A stretch of 64,000 bases of DNA from DATLWN01 sp963764315 (GCA_963764315.1 CAVXSB010000008.1:1-64000), one strand, 5' to 3'; counted from the first letter of the stretch, positions 18,732 to 29,010 are shown. Notes: generated by a model from the letters alone, not told the origin. A program made the numbers and translations.

Positions 18732-20191
18732 CGGAAGGCCTCCGGATTCTGCGTATGCCAGTCGGTGGCGGATTCATAAGCGGCGGCGGCGGACAGCAGG
18801 GCGTCCTCGCGCCAGGCCGGGGCGATCCACTGCAGGCCCACGGGTAAGCCGTCGGCGAAGCCGCAGGGCTGGCTGAGCCCCGGCAGCCCCGCCAGGTTGA
18901 CGGCGATGGTGAAGATGTCCGACAGATACATGGTCAGCGGATCGTCCGTCTTCTCGCCCAGGCGGAAGGCCGGGATCGGGCTCGTCGGGGTGGCGATGAC
19001 GTCCACCTGTCCGAAGGCGTTCAGGAAGTCCTGGCGGATCAGCGTGCGCACCTGCTGCGCCTTCTTGTAGTAGGCGTCGTAATAGCCCGAAGACAGCGCG
19101 AAGGTGCCGGTCAGGATGCGGCGCTTGACCTCGGCGCCGAAGCCCTCGTCGCGGGAACGGGTGTACAGGTCGAACAGGTCGGCCGGATCGGAGCTCCGGT
19201 GGCCGAAGCGCACGCCGTCGTAGCGGGCGAGGTTGGCCGAGGCCTCGGAAGGGGCGATGACGTAGTAGGCGGCCACGGCGTATTCGGTGTGCGGCAGCGA
19301 GATGTCGACGATGGTGGCGCCCAGTTCCTCGCACCGGGCCAACGCCGCATCGATGGCCTCGCGCACCGCCGGGTGCATGCCGTCGACGAAGTATTCCTTC
19401 GGCCGCCCGATGCGCAGGCCCTGCATATCGGCCTTGTCGCAGGCCCCCAGCCAGTCCATGGCCGGGGCATCGGCGACCGAGGTCGCGTCCATCGGGTCGT
19501 GGCCGCTGATGGCGGCGGCGAGCATGGCGGTATCGCGCACGCAGGCTGCCATGGGGCCGGCCTGATCCAGCGAGGAGGCGAAGGCGATGATGCCGCGCCG
19601 GGACACGCGGCCGTAGGTGGGCTTCAGGCCGACGGTGCCGGTCAGGGCAGCCGGCTGGCGGATGGAGCCGCCGGTATCGGTGCCGAGCGCCGCCGGTACC
19701 AGCCTTGCCGCTACCGCCGAGGCGGAGCCGCCGGAGGAGCCGCCCGGGGTGCAGTCGGTATTCCACGGGTTGCGGGCCGGGCCGAAGGCGGAGGTCTCGT
19801 TGGAGGAGCCCATGGCGAACTCGTCCATATTCGTCTTGCCGACGAGCACGGCGCCGGCCTCTTTCAGCAGCGTGATCACATGCGCGTCGTAGGGGGCGTG
19901 GAAATCCTTCAGGATGTGCGAGCAGCACTGCGTCGGGCCGTCCTGGGTGCAGAAGATGTCCTTGACGGCGATCGGCAGGCCCTCCAGGGCGCGGGCGCCG
20001 TGCTTGGCACGGTGGGCATCCGAGGCCACCGCCTGATCCAGCACATGCTCGGCATCGAGGTGCACGAAGGCGTTAAGCTGCCCGTTGTGGGCGGCGATGC
20101 GATCCAGATACAGCTTGGCGACATCGACGGCCGTGAGCTCGCCGGCATCCAGTCTGTCCTTCCATGTATGGAGTGGGGTATGGGGCATCAT
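18728..20191 (-). CDS. gatA: aspartyl/glutamyl-tRNA amidotransferase subunit A
   Basis: Amidase-signature subunit that releases ammonia from glutamine for GatB. The Ser-cisSer-Lys triad is visible: Lys in AVKDIF, and the serines in PGGSSGGSASAVAARLVP and DTGGSIRQPA. Length 487 is typical. ATGA overlaps link it to gatC upstream and gatB downstream. Confidence 0.97.
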
Positions 20192-20466
20192 TCGATCACC
20201 TTCGGCACGACATACAGGCCGGATTCGGTGGCGGGAGCACCGCGCTGCAGGGCCTCGCGGCGGTTGGGATTGGCCGGAATGTCCGCCCTGAGCGGCATGG
20301 CCGCATCGTGCGGATGGGCCGTGGGCACCACGTTCTGGGTGTCCAGGCTCTGCAACGAGTCGACGTATCCGAGGATGTGGTTCAGCTGCGGCCCCAGGGC
20401 CGCCGCCTCTTCGTCGGTCAGGCGGATCCGGGCCAGATTCGCGACCTTGCGCACATCGATCTGCAT
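20188..20466 (-). CDS. gatC: aspartyl/glutamyl-tRNA amidotransferase subunit C
   Basis: Small (92 residues) assembly subunit of GatCAB. The opening VRKVANLARIRLTDEE and the C-terminal APATESGLYVVPKVIE are typical GatC sequence. ATG 20466 has GGGAGG at six bases; longer frames upstream lack family similarity. First gene of the gatCAB operon. Confidence 0.95.
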   Translation of the reverse strand: MQIDVRKVANLARIRLTDEEAAALGPQLNHILGYVDSLQSLDTQNVVPTAHPHDAAMPLRADIPANPNRREALQRGAPATESGLYVVPKVIE

Positions 20467-20527
20467 CCTATGCCTCCCTGAGGTTGAGCGGCCGAAGCAT
20501 AGCGCCAATGCCGGCCGGACTCCACCG

Positions 20528-20851
20528 TCAGGCGCCGGAATCGGTGACGGATTCGAAGATCTCCAGCCTGCCCGGGCCCTTGAAGGCCTCCTTGGCCTTC
20601 CGCGCATCCTGGTGGATGCGGTAATGGGCCTGGATGAAGGCATCGCTCTTGGTCCAGTTCTCGAAGGACTCGCGGTTCTCCCACAGGGTCATGACGATAT
20701 GGCTGTCGGTGCTGCCGCCGGCGGGGCGCAGCACGAGGTTGCGCACGAAGCCCGGAGCCAGGTCGACCAGCCCGAGGCGATGCCTGAAGCGATCCTCGAC
20801 ATCATCCCAGTGCTCCTTGCGCACGGGGATGCGGCTCATGGTGACGAACAC
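20528..20851 (-). CDS. antibiotic biosynthesis monooxygenase (ABM)-fold protein
   Basis: A 107-residue ferredoxin-like alpha/beta protein: opening FVTMSRIPVRKEHWDDVEDRF, central GFVRNLVLRPAGGSTDSHIVMTLWENRESFENWTKSDAF. This is the HmoB/IsdG-like ABM family, which includes haem-degrading monooxygenases, but haem ligands cannot be judged here. I chose GTG 20851 because AGGAGG lies six bases before it and the protein then starts exactly where family members do; ATG 20887 has no ribosome site. It lies between gatC and two cytochrome genes on the same strand. Confidence 0.75.
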   Translation of the reverse strand: MFVTMSRIPVRKEHWDDVEDRFRHRLGLVDLAPGFVRNLVLRPAGGSTDSHIVMTLWENRESFENWTKSDAFIQAHYRIHQDARKAKEAFKGPGRLEIFESVTDSGA

Positions 20852-20926
20852 GGCGACCTCCTGGTCTGGCGCGATGGGGGCGCGCATACCAGAATTGTAG
20901 CGCCGGTCCGCGTCGGTCAGTGTCGT

Positions 20927-20949
20927 GAAAATTCCCCCGTGCCGGGGAA
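20927..20949 (-). terminator. intrinsic terminator after cytochrome c gene
   Basis: Read on the minus strand, TTCCCC, a six-base loop and GGGGAA form a stem directly followed by TTTT, 15 bases after the cytochrome stop codon at 20964. Confidence 0.6.
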
Positions 20950-20963
20950 ATATCGAGGCTTGT

Positions 20964-21365
20964 TTACTTGGCGGACTTGCCTGTCTTGCCGCTCGTCTTC
21001 TTGATGTAGTCGATGATCTGGTCTTCGGGCTCGCCGGTCATGAACTGCGAGGGCATGCGCGTGTATGCCTTCGGGTTGCCGGTGAGCTTCTTCACCGCGG
21101 CGGCGGTGTCGTAGTCCCATTCGCGGATGCGCTTCTCGGTCCAGACCCAGGGCTTGCCCTTGATATAGGTCTTGAACACGTAATGGTAGCCCGGGTAGGT
21201 GCCCGCCTTGCGGCCGAGCACGCCCTTCAGGCTGGGGCCGATCTTGTTCTTGCCGGTCGTGAAGTCATGGCAGGCCTTGCACTTGTTCTCGGCCCCGGCG
21301 TGTGCCGCCGGCGCCAGCAGGGCGAGCGAGAGTATGGCGCATGCCGCGAGGATCGCTTTGTTCAT
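20964..21365 (-). CDS. periplasmic c-type cytochrome, monohaem class I
   Basis: A 133-residue exported cytochrome: signal peptide MNKAILAACAILSLALLAPA followed by AHAG, haem motif CKACH, the cytochrome c2-like GPSLKGVLGRKAG sequence, and a candidate axial Met in YTRMPSQFM. The C-terminus is Lys-rich. GGAGGTG precedes the ATG. It follows a dihaem cytochrome gene after 61 bases and they probably share a transcript, suggesting a linked periplasmic electron chain. Confidence 0.9.
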   Translation of the reverse strand: MNKAILAACAILSLALLAPAAHAGAENKCKACHDFTTGKNKIGPSLKGVLGRKAGTYPGYHYVFKTYIKGKPWVWTEKRIREWDYDTAAAVKKLTGNPKAYTRMPSQFMTGEPEDQIIDYIKKTSGKTGKSAK

Positions 21366-21426
21366 ACTTCACCTCCGTGGGCGTATCGACCGCCCGCCCC
21401 GATGAGGACGGAGCGATGGAAGGGGA

Positions 21427-22212
21427 TCAGGAAGGGTTGCGCGGGTCCATCGGGTTGTCCGGCGGCGGCGGCGGCTTGACGCCGGTCAGATAGGCCGACA
21501 CATCCTCGATATCCTGGTTGCTCAACTTGCCGGCCACGGCGCGCATCTGACCCATATAATCGTTGGTACGCCCGGTGGCATCGCCCTTGGCGGCGCGTCG
21601 GAACGAGGCCAGCTCGTGCTCGAGGTAGATGTAGTTCTGGCCGCTCAGTGCCGGGAACAGGCGCCCGGCACTATGGCCCTTGTAGCCATGGCAGGTCTGG
21701 CAGGCGGGGATGCCCTCATCCGGCAGGCCGTAGAGGACGATCGTCTGTCCCCGGGCGGCATTGCCGACGATCATCTTTCCCTGGCGTAGTTTGTTGAGAT
21801 CCGAGCCGGTGTACGGCCACTTCATTTCGTGCAGGTAGGCGGAGACATCCCGGCGCTGCTGGTCGGTCATGGCCTTGGCGATGGCGTTCATCTTGTGCAT
21901 GACATTGTCGGTGCGCTTGTCCGTGGCGAAATCCAGCATCTGCTTGTAAAGATAGGTGTAGACTTGGGAGGCGATGCGGGGGGTGCCGATGTCGTCGGAA
22001 CCCAGGCCGTCGGCGCCGTGGCATTTCAGGCAGGGGGGGACGTTGGGCCCCAGGCCGGTGGTGAAGATCTGCTCGCCGGTAGCGACGTCAACTCCGGCAT
22101 CCGGGCCGGCCATGGCCGGCAAGGGAAGGGCCAGACAGGCGAACAACATGGCGACCCAGACGCCCCGCTTGCCGATGCTGCTTCCGGGGCCTTGCGCTGC
22201 TGAACAATCCAT
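21427..22212 (-). CDS. dihaem cytochrome c (cytochrome c4-like)
   Basis: A 261-residue exported protein with two cytochrome c domains: haem motif CLKCH in the first and CQTCH in the second, each followed by the class I fold; axial Met candidates are in MHKMNAI and YMGQMRAV. The spacing and the YLYKQMLDF and IYLEHELASFRRA helices fit cytochrome c4 proteins, which pass electrons to terminal oxidases. The signal peptide starts near residue 19 (VWVAMLFACLALPLPAMAG). The tail is proline-rich. It precedes the monohaem cytochrome gene at 20964-21365. Confidence 0.85.
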   Translation of the reverse strand: MDCSAAQGPGSSIGKRGVWVAMLFACLALPLPAMAGPDAGVDVATGEQIFTTGLGPNVPPCLKCHGADGLGSDDIGTPRIASQVYTYLYKQMLDFATDKRTDNVMHKMNAIAKAMTDQQRRDVSAYLHEMKWPYTGSDLNKLRQGKMIVGNAARGQTIVLYGLPDEGIPACQTCHGYKGHSAGRLFPALSGQNYIYLEHELASFRRAAKGDATGRTNDYMGQMRAVAGKLSNQDIEDVSAYLTGVKPPPPPDNPMDPRNPS

Positions 22213-22302
22213 GTATCACCGCCTGCTTGTTTGCGGCCGGCACCGCCAGACGGCGCGACCAAGTGGCCCTATGCTACGACCAATCGTCACTCCGGAAAAG
22301 GG

Positions 22303-22330
22303 CCGGCGCCCCCTGGGGAAGGGGCGCCGG
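22303..22330 (-). terminator. strong GC hairpin between lipoprotein and dihaem cytochrome genes
   Basis: CCGGCGCCCC and GGGGCGCCGG form a perfect 10-bp stem with an 8-base loop. On the minus strand it follows the glycine-zipper gene and is followed by CCCTTTTCC, so it probably terminates that transcript. Confidence 0.6.
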
Positions 22331-22379
22331 TGCAGCTGAGGCAGAGGAGGGAACGCCTGCAGCTGATGGGGTCACACCG

Positions 22380-22688
22380 CTAGTCGTCCTCGCGGTAGCG
22401 GCGGTATTCCTCTCTGTTGCGGCGGTGCTCGCGCTCGTAGTGGCGCGGTTGCTGCACGTACACCGGCCGGTACACCGGCTGCGGGTCGGGGCCGGCGATG
22501 ATGGCGCCGGCGGCCGCACCCAGCATGCCGCCGACGATGGCGCCGTTGGCGGTGTTGTTGCTCTGCGAGCCGACAACGGCACCGGCGGTGGCCCCGACGA
22601 GGGCGCCGGTGGTGGTGGCGCGCTGCTGGCGTTCGGTGGCGCAGGCGCCCAGCGCGAGTATGGAAATCAGGATAAAGATGCGTCGCAT
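22380..22688 (-). CDS. glycine-zipper lipoprotein
   Basis: A 102-residue predicted outer-membrane-type lipoprotein. The lipobox LALGAC places the lipidated Cys at residue 16. A long glycine-zipper (GALVGATAGAVVGS and GAIVGGMLGAAAGAIIAG) could insert into or pack on membranes, and the tail is rich in Arg, Tyr and Glu. Related SlyB/OsmB-type proteins are stress-linked; a precise role is unknown. AAGGAGG precedes the ATG at good spacing. Confidence 0.8.
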   Translation of the reverse strand: MRRIFILISILALGACATERQQRATTTGALVGATAGAVVGSQSNNTANGAIVGGMLGAAAGAIIAGPDPQPVYRPVYVQQPRHYEREHRRNREEYRRYREDD

Positions 22689-22796
22689 GCCGACCTCCTT
22701 GCTGAAACTTGGAGGCGACTATGAATTCGAATCCTTAACTGAGCCTGAACGCGGGCCGCGACCGAAAAATTGCTACTCAGTATCTGTCGGATTTAC

Positions 22797-23927
22797 TCAA
22801 GCAATGGAAGTAGAAAGAACATACGTGCCCTTGTTGCCCGACTTGGCGCTATACATGGCATGGTCGGCGCGCTTAAGAACCTCCGAAATATCGGATATCT
22901 CAGGATGTGGAAAAATGCACATTCCTATGCTCGCGCCTACCGATAAATCAGCAGGAAGGCCAGGGATGGGCTCACTAATAGCCGCGATGAGTTTCTTGGC
23001 CAGTTCTGCCGCGTCGCTTTCCGAGTGTATGCCGTGGCCAAGACAAACAAATTCATCTCCGCCTATTCTGGCAATCGTATCGGATTTTCGGACTGCATTT
23101 TGCAAACGCAATGAAATTTCACAAAGTACACGGTCTCCCATCTCATGCTTCAGGCGATCATTCACCGCTTTGAATCCATCAAGATCGATAAAATAGCAGC
23201 AATGGTTGATACCCTCACGTTCAGCCTGTCTCCAGGCTTGCCTCATCCGGTCATACAGGAGTTCACGATTAGGCAAGCCTGTCAAAGTATCGTGGAGTGA
23301 GCTTTTCAGGTGATTGTCCCGTTCCTCATCCAGCTGGCATTCACGAATGAACAGGTAACGTTTTTGTCTTTCGTTCAGATACCCAGCCGTCCCTCCAATC
23401 AAATTTGCGGACACAATGAAGAAGTCGTGAGTAATAAGAATGTGCAATGGGTAAGGATGAAATGCTCCAAATACAACGTTGTACCCAATGATTAATAAGA
23501 CATCAATGCAAAGCGCATAGATAAACCTGGTGCCAATAAAATTGTATGTGAAAAATGTCGCAAGAATCATCCCTGGATAGAATTGGGATGCACTCTCCAT
23601 CGGCATGTGCGTGAGCATGGCAATGATTCCTCCGCCAGCCGCCAAACCCACCGATGCCAGCAATAGATGCCGACGCGCTTCGAATATATAAGTATAACTG
23701 AGCAGGAATACAGCAAGTGGAACGGTCAGCGCCAAAAGTCTGATTGTCCAAACCGTTTCTCGGGCATGCTGCGGTACGAGCCAGTGATCGAGAAGGCCAT
23801 AGAGGAGATAAACGATAACGCCCACAATAATAGCCGTGCGCCCTTGAACACGCTCTCGCTCAAAAGAGGATTTGATGTAGTTCTCTTCCATCGAGCGATC
23901 GGCAAACTTAAGCGTTAACGGGTGCAT
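22797..23927 (-). CDS. membrane-bound diguanylate cyclase (GGDEF)
   Basis: Synthesises cyclic di-GMP from two GTP. The first 180 residues hold about six membrane segments; a short charged linker leads to a GGDEF domain with DTLTGLPNRELLYDRM at its start and an intact GGDEF motif near residue 289. RKSD lies five residues before it, the RxxD inhibitory site, so product inhibition is expected. ATG 23927 is used; GTG 23987 is possible but would place the first codons inside one of the inverted repeats described below. The gene is AT-richer than most of the window. No receptor is adjacent, but a PilZ protein is encoded 11 kb away. Confidence 0.85.
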   Translation of the reverse strand: MHPLTLKFADRSMEENYIKSSFERERVQGRTAIIVGVIVYLLYGLLDHWLVPQHARETVWTIRLLALTVPLAVFLLSYTYIFEARRHLLLASVGLAAGGGIIAMLTHMPMESASQFYPGMILATFFTYNFIGTRFIYALCIDVLLIIGYNVVFGAFHPYPLHILITHDFFIVSANLIGGTAGYLNERQKRYLFIRECQLDEERDNHLKSSLHDTLTGLPNRELLYDRMRQAWRQAEREGINHCCYFIDLDGFKAVNDRLKHEMGDRVLCEISLRLQNAVRKSDTIARIGGDEFVCLGHGIHSESDAAELAKKLIAAISEPIPGLPADLSVGASIGMCIFPHPEISDISEVLKRADHAMYSAKSGNKGTYVLSTSIA

Positions 23928-23965
23928 GCTTGAAGGATGCTTCGGCGCAACTTTAATGTCCACGT

Positions 23966-23986
23966 GCGGCCAGAATAGGGCACCCA
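23966..23986 (-). repeat. imperfect inverted repeat, left copy
   Basis: Read on the minus strand, this 21-base stretch (TGGGTGCCCTATTCTGG and onward) matches the plus-strand copy at 24546-24566 at 18 of 21 positions. The two copies bracket 559 bp containing one AT-rich gene. Confidence 0.6.
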
Positions 23987-24061
23987 CATGTATCTATCAG
24001 GGGTAGTCTACGTAAATTTGCAACAATGGCTCATGCTTTGCGATAAGAATTAGGAGATTTT

Positions 24062-24538
24062 ATGGCAAAGATATCAGAAAAACATCCGCGATTTAGATCC
24101 AAAGAAACTATATGTAAGGACCTAGCACTGGTGCTAGATGCTGATCTTAGTTATGGGACAAAATTTGCAGTTGTATCTGAAATTACTTGGGTATGGTCTG
24201 AATTTCATGGCAAGCATCAGGGTTGCAAATATTGGTCAGATAAAGCGTTGGCTTCTGGTCTGCCAAACAATCAGTTGGTCCACGAACACATTGTCCCTAA
24301 GAATATTTTGATTGATTCGATTATGAACAATATCGAAACATCTCCGGAAGAAATCCACAAATACCTGAATGAATTTTGTATAGGTGCTGTGATCACAAAA
24401 GAAGAAGACAACCTTCTGAACAAAGCTGGCTTACGGTCAAGCATGCCTGAATCTTGGGATGGTGATCCATGGGCCAGGTATAATCATGTTGGAATTGTCG
24501 TCAAACAGGCTTCTTCTGGACTACCCTCGAAATGGTAG
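24062..24538 (+). CDS. orphan protein with HNH-like HEHIVP motif, AT-rich
   Basis: A 158-residue soluble protein that I cannot assign to a named family. The middle has WVWSEFHGKHQGCKYWSDKAL and LVHEHIVPKNIL; the His-Glu-His followed by IVP resembles the first strand of HNH/His-Me endonucleases, but the second histidine and asparagine positions are not clear. The ATG follows TTAGGAG. GC content is far below the neighbours, and the gene is bracketed by inverted repeats, so it looks like an acquired cargo gene. Small genes of this kind are often found as single-gene cassettes or in defence regions; that is inference. Confidence 0.6.
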   Translation: MAKISEKHPRFRSKETICKDLALVLDADLSYGTKFAVVSEITWVWSEFHGKHQGCKYWSDKALASGLPNNQLVHEHIVPKNILIDSIMNNIETSPEEIHKYLNEFCIGAVITKEEDNLLNKAGLRSSMPESWDGDPWARYNHVGIVVKQASSGLPSKW

Positions 24539-24545
24539 CCGTATC

Positions 24546-24566
24546 TGAGTGTCCTATTCTGGCTGC
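24546..24566 (+). repeat. imperfect inverted repeat, right copy
   Basis: Starts TGAGTGTCCTATTCTGG; inverted partner of 23966-23986. The remaining sequence up to the lipase stop at 24633 holds only a short GGCGC/GCGCC hairpin. Confidence 0.6.
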
Positions 24567-24632
24567 CGTCTCAAGCGGTCGCTTGTTGCAGTCGGGTGTC
24601 GGGCTGGATTGCGCGGCGCCTGAGCGCCGGCG

Positions 24633-25349
24633 TCAGTGAGGGGAGTGCAGAATCCACTCGCCGATGGACTGGAAGATGGGAAGATGGTCGAAGGGCGGGC
24701 GACGGCGGAAGGGATTCAGCCAGATGTCGTGGCCGGTCAGCTCCAAGTGGTCGGCGGGAAGCGTGCCCAGATGCTCGCCCCAGCGCGAGGAGGAGGCGGG
24801 CACCTGGCCGTCGTTGGCGCCCTCGGCCGCTTCGAGCCGGCGCGCGAAGTAGCGCATCAGCCAGGGGATGTCGGCCACCGGCCTGGCCGAGGAATAGCTG
24901 CGATAATGCACGCCGGGGTGATCCGGGGTTTCGGCGTTGAAGCGGGCCATGGCCGACGGGGTCAGGTCGTAGAGGCCGGCGAGCCGGCGGAACGGGGAGA
25001 GCAGGGGCTTGTGCTGCACGAGGTCGGCGAGCATCGAGCCGCGGTGCGGGGTGCCCAGCGTCGTCAGGCTGGCGACCCTGGCATGGCCGCCCAGATGGGT
25101 GATGTAGCGGCGAGAGTCGATGCCGCCCATGGAATGGGCGATCAGGTGTATCGGGCCGGGTTCGTTGGCAAGCTGCTCGGCCAGCTGGGCGCTGCGCACC
25201 TCGGTGCTGTCACCCCAGGAAAGATTCGGCACCAGGGTGCGAATACCCATGTTCGCATAGAGAGCCGGCACGCCGGCGAAGTATTCCCAGAACAGGACGC
25301 GCTCGAACCCCAACCATCCATAAACCAGGACAGCCGTGGGAGCGGGCAC
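24633..25349 (-). CDS. alpha/beta-hydrolase, triacylglycerol-lipase-like
   Basis: A 238-residue alpha/beta hydrolase without signal peptide. The opening AVLVYGWLGF contains the oxyanion-type loop of lipases, and HLIAHSMGGIDSRRYI carries the nucleophile Ser in G/AHSMGG; an Asp in GANDGQVPASSSRWG and the His in LTGHDIWLNP complete a plausible triad. This resembles the small cytoplasmic or autotransported esterases of the LipA/EstA-like group. The start is GTG three bases beyond the purF stop, so it is probably co-transcribed with purF. Confidence 0.8.
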   Translation of the reverse strand: MPAPTAVLVYGWLGFERVLFWEYFAGVPALYANMGIRTLVPNLSWGDSTEVRSAQLAEQLANEPGPIHLIAHSMGGIDSRRYITHLGGHARVASLTTLGTPHRGSMLADLVQHKPLLSPFRRLAGLYDLTPSAMARFNAETPDHPGVHYRSYSSARPVADIPWLMRYFARRLEAAEGANDGQVPASSSRWGEHLGTLPADHLELTGHDIWLNPFRRRPPFDHLPIFQSIGEWILHSPH

Positions 25350-25351
25350 GC

Positions 25352-26806
<1,455 letters not shown>

Positions 26807-26812
26807 AGGGGC

Positions 26813-27433
26813 TCACTTCATCGATTTCTGGATAATGGACTTCATCATCTCCCGATCTTTGGCCGGGATATCCGCCTGATCGTCCGGCTGCGGTGCGGAC
26901 GGTTGCGCTCGTTTGTTATGCAGGGAAGAAAGCCTAGCAGCCTTGCCCTGCCGTGAGAAGGGATAGCCTCTCGGGATGGCCTTGCCGAGCATATTGCCCA
27001 GATCGATGGCATAAGGGGCCAGCCGGCTCTCTTTCAGCCAGTCCTGATGGTACCTCGGCTCGTAGGTGGTGAAGATCAGGAAGCACAGGGAGATCAACAG
27101 CAGGCCGCGCGCCATGCCGAAGAAGATGCCGAGGGTGCGGTCGGTGGCGGTCAGCTGCGCCATGTCGACCAGCTTGCGGATGATGGCGCCGGTCAGGCCG
27201 ACGATGAGCATGACGGCAACGAACACGAGCGCGAAGCCGGCGATATCGGACACGGTGCCCTTCGGCATCCATTGTCCGAGGAAGTCCCCGGTGACGGCGG
27301 AGGTGCGGCTGGCGACGATGAAGGCAACGACGAGCCCGATCAGGGAGATGACCTCGCGCACGAAGCCGCGCCACAGCGACAGCACCATGGACAGCCCGAC
27401 GATGGCGATCAGCAGATAGTCGAAAAAATTCAA
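26813..27433 (-). CDS. cvpA: CvpA family membrane protein
   Basis: A 206-residue protein with four membrane segments at the start (YLLIAIVGLSMVLSLWRGF; VISLIGLVVAFIVA; IAGFALVFVAVMLIVGLTG; GIFFGMARGLLLISLCFLIF) and a hydrophilic tail. The FVREVISLIGLVVAFIVASR pattern is characteristic of CvpA, needed for colicin V export in E. coli and linked to envelope tolerance. It overlaps radA by four bases and precedes purF by six. Confidence 0.92.
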   Translation of the reverse strand: MNFFDYLLIAIVGLSMVLSLWRGFVREVISLIGLVVAFIVASRTSAVTGDFLGQWMPKGTVSDIAGFALVFVAVMLIVGLTGAIIRKLVDMAQLTATDRTLGIFFGMARGLLLISLCFLIFTTYEPRYHQDWLKESRLAPYAIDLGNMLGKAIPRGYPFSRQGKAARLSSLHNKRAQPSAPQPDDQADIPAKDREMMKSIIQKSMK

Positions 27434-28809
27434 GCCAGACCCGCCTGTACCGCGTCGGCCAGGCGCTGCACCGGGATGCAGGCGATGGCCGCTTTCGAGG
27501 ACGGCGCCATCTTAGCAAGAACGTCAGCCTCCTGCACCCTCGCATGGTTGTCCCTGGACAGCATGACGCGCGCGAAGCCCAGGCTGGCGGCCTCGCGGAT
27601 GCGCGCCTCCGGCTGGCCCACGGGGCGCACCTCGCCGGTCAGGCCGACCTCGCCGAACACGGCGATGTCGGCGGCCAGCGGTTTGTCCCGGTAGGCGGAG
27701 ATGATGGCGAGCAGCACGGCCAGGTCGGCGGCCGGCTCCTGGATGCGGGCGCCGCCGGCGACGTTGACATAGACGTCGTGGCTGGAAAGCGGGATGCCGA
27801 CGCGCCGCTCCAGCACGGCGGTGAGCATAGCCACGCGCGCCGGGTCCAGGCCGACGGACGAGCGCTTGGGCGTGGCATAGACGGTGGGGGCGACCAGGGC
27901 CTGCACCTCCACCAGCAGCGGGCGGGTGCCTTCCAGACAGGCCAGCACCACCGAGCCGGGCGTATCCTTGGCGCGCTCGGCCAGGAAGATGCGCGAGGCG
28001 TCCCGGATGCCGAGCAGGCCCTGCTCGGACATCTCGAAGACGCCGATCTCGCCGGCCGGGCCGAAGCGGTTCTTCACGGCGCGCAGGATGCGGTGGGCAT
28101 AGCCGTGATCGCCCTCGAAATACAGCACGGCGTCGACCATATGCTCCAGCACGCGCGGGCCGGCGATGCTGCCGTCCTTGGTGACATGCCCGATCAGGAT
28201 CAGGGCGTGGCCCATCTTCTTGGCCTGCTGGATCAGGGCGCTGGCGCAGTCGCGCACCTGGGCTACGGTGCCGGGGGCGGAGCTCAGGCGGTTCGTGGTC
28301 GTGGTCTGGATGGAATCGACGATCAGCAAGCCCGGCTTCAGCTTCGCCGCGGTGGCCAGTATCCCCTCGAGCTCCGTGCCGGCGGCCAGCTTCAGGTTCG
28401 CATGCAGCGCTTCGATGCGCTCGCCGCGCATCTTCACCTGCTGGGGCGATTCCTCGCCGGTGACATACAGTACCGGGCCGCCTTCGGCGAAGCGGGCCGC
28501 GGCCTGCAACAGCAGCGTGGATTTGCCGATGCCCGGCTCGCCGCCCAGCAGGATGGCCGATCCCGGCACGATGCCGCCGCCCAGCACGCGATCGAGCTCG
28601 CCAATGCCGGCGGACCGGCGTGGGGCATCCTGGCTGTCGATGTCGGTGATGGCGTCGGGGGCGAGTGGTTCGGCCTTGGTGCCGCCGCGGGGCAGCTCGG
28701 CCGCCGTCTCCTCGGCGATGCTGTTCCATGCCAGGCATTCGGGGCATTGCCCCAGCCATTTGCGGTGCTCGGCCCCGCAGTTCTGGCAGACGAACAGGGT
28801 TTTCGACAT
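27430..28809 (-). CDS. radA: DNA repair protein RadA/Sms
   Basis: Ring helicase-like ATPase of recombination that processes branched intermediates. An N-terminal zinc finger (CQNCG...CPECLAWNS), Walker A GGEPGIGKSTLLLQ, the RadA-specific KNRFG motif, and a C-terminal Lon-like domain (LDPARVAMLTAVLERR onward) are all present. Starting at ATG 28809 (MSKTLFVCQNCG) gives 459 residues, the usual length; the longer frame would add ten residues. It overlaps cvpA. Confidence 0.95.
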   Translation of the reverse strand: MSKTLFVCQNCGAEHRKWLGQCPECLAWNSIAEETAAELPRGGTKAEPLAPDAITDIDSQDAPRRSAGIGELDRVLGGGIVPGSAILLGGEPGIGKSTLLLQAAARFAEGGPVLYVTGEESPQQVKMRGERIEALHANLKLAAGTELEGILATAAKLKPGLLIVDSIQTTTTNRLSSAPGTVAQVRDCASALIQQAKKMGHALILIGHVTKDGSIAGPRVLEHMVDAVLYFEGDHGYAHRILRAVKNRFGPAGEIGVFEMSEQGLLGIRDASRIFLAERAKDTPGSVVLACLEGTRPLLVEVQALVAPTVYATPKRSSVGLDPARVAMLTAVLERRVGIPLSSHDVYVNVAGGARIQEPAADLAVLLAIISAYRDKPLAADIAVFGEVGLTGEVRPVGQPEARIREAASLGFARVMLSRDNHARVQEADVLAKMAPSSKAAIACIPVQRLADAVQAGLA

Positions 28810-28959
28810 GCGGCGCATTGTAAGCGGCGGCTTGGGCAAAGGCCATGGCCGACGTCATGCCGGGGGCGGTCGCGCTTCCGCGAAGACTGACAGGTGGGTG
28901 GTGTTCCCTGTGGCGGCTACGCCGGAAGGGGTGGCTTCATGGTGCAGATGGCCGGTGTT

Positions 28960-29003
28960 CCTTCGGCATTGGGGATGAGCGTTCTCACCCCCAATGCCGA
29001 AGG
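28960..29003 (-). terminator. long hairpin after the His-tailed cytochrome gene
   Basis: Two 20-base arms (28960-28979 and 28984-29003) pair with a single mismatch around a CGTT loop; the outer 15 bp are perfect. It begins eight bases past the stop codon of the minus-strand cytochrome gene. No U-run follows, so it may protect the mRNA 3' end rather than terminate on its own. The rest of 28810-28959 shows no gene. Confidence 0.6.
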
Positions 29004-29010
29004 TCTGGTG

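Noticed and set aside
21427..22212. Iron-oxidation-specific cytochrome assignment
   Set aside because: The protein is c4-like with two haems, but no rusticyanin or Cyc2-type outer-membrane cytochrome is present in the window to support that role.
23966..24566. Insertion sequence
   Set aside because: No transposase, no clear target duplication and only imperfect ends; kept as an inverted-repeat finding, not called as an IS.
24539..24632. Integron attC site behind the orphan gene
   Set aside because: No recognisable GTTRRRY/RYYYAAC pair and no integrase in the window.
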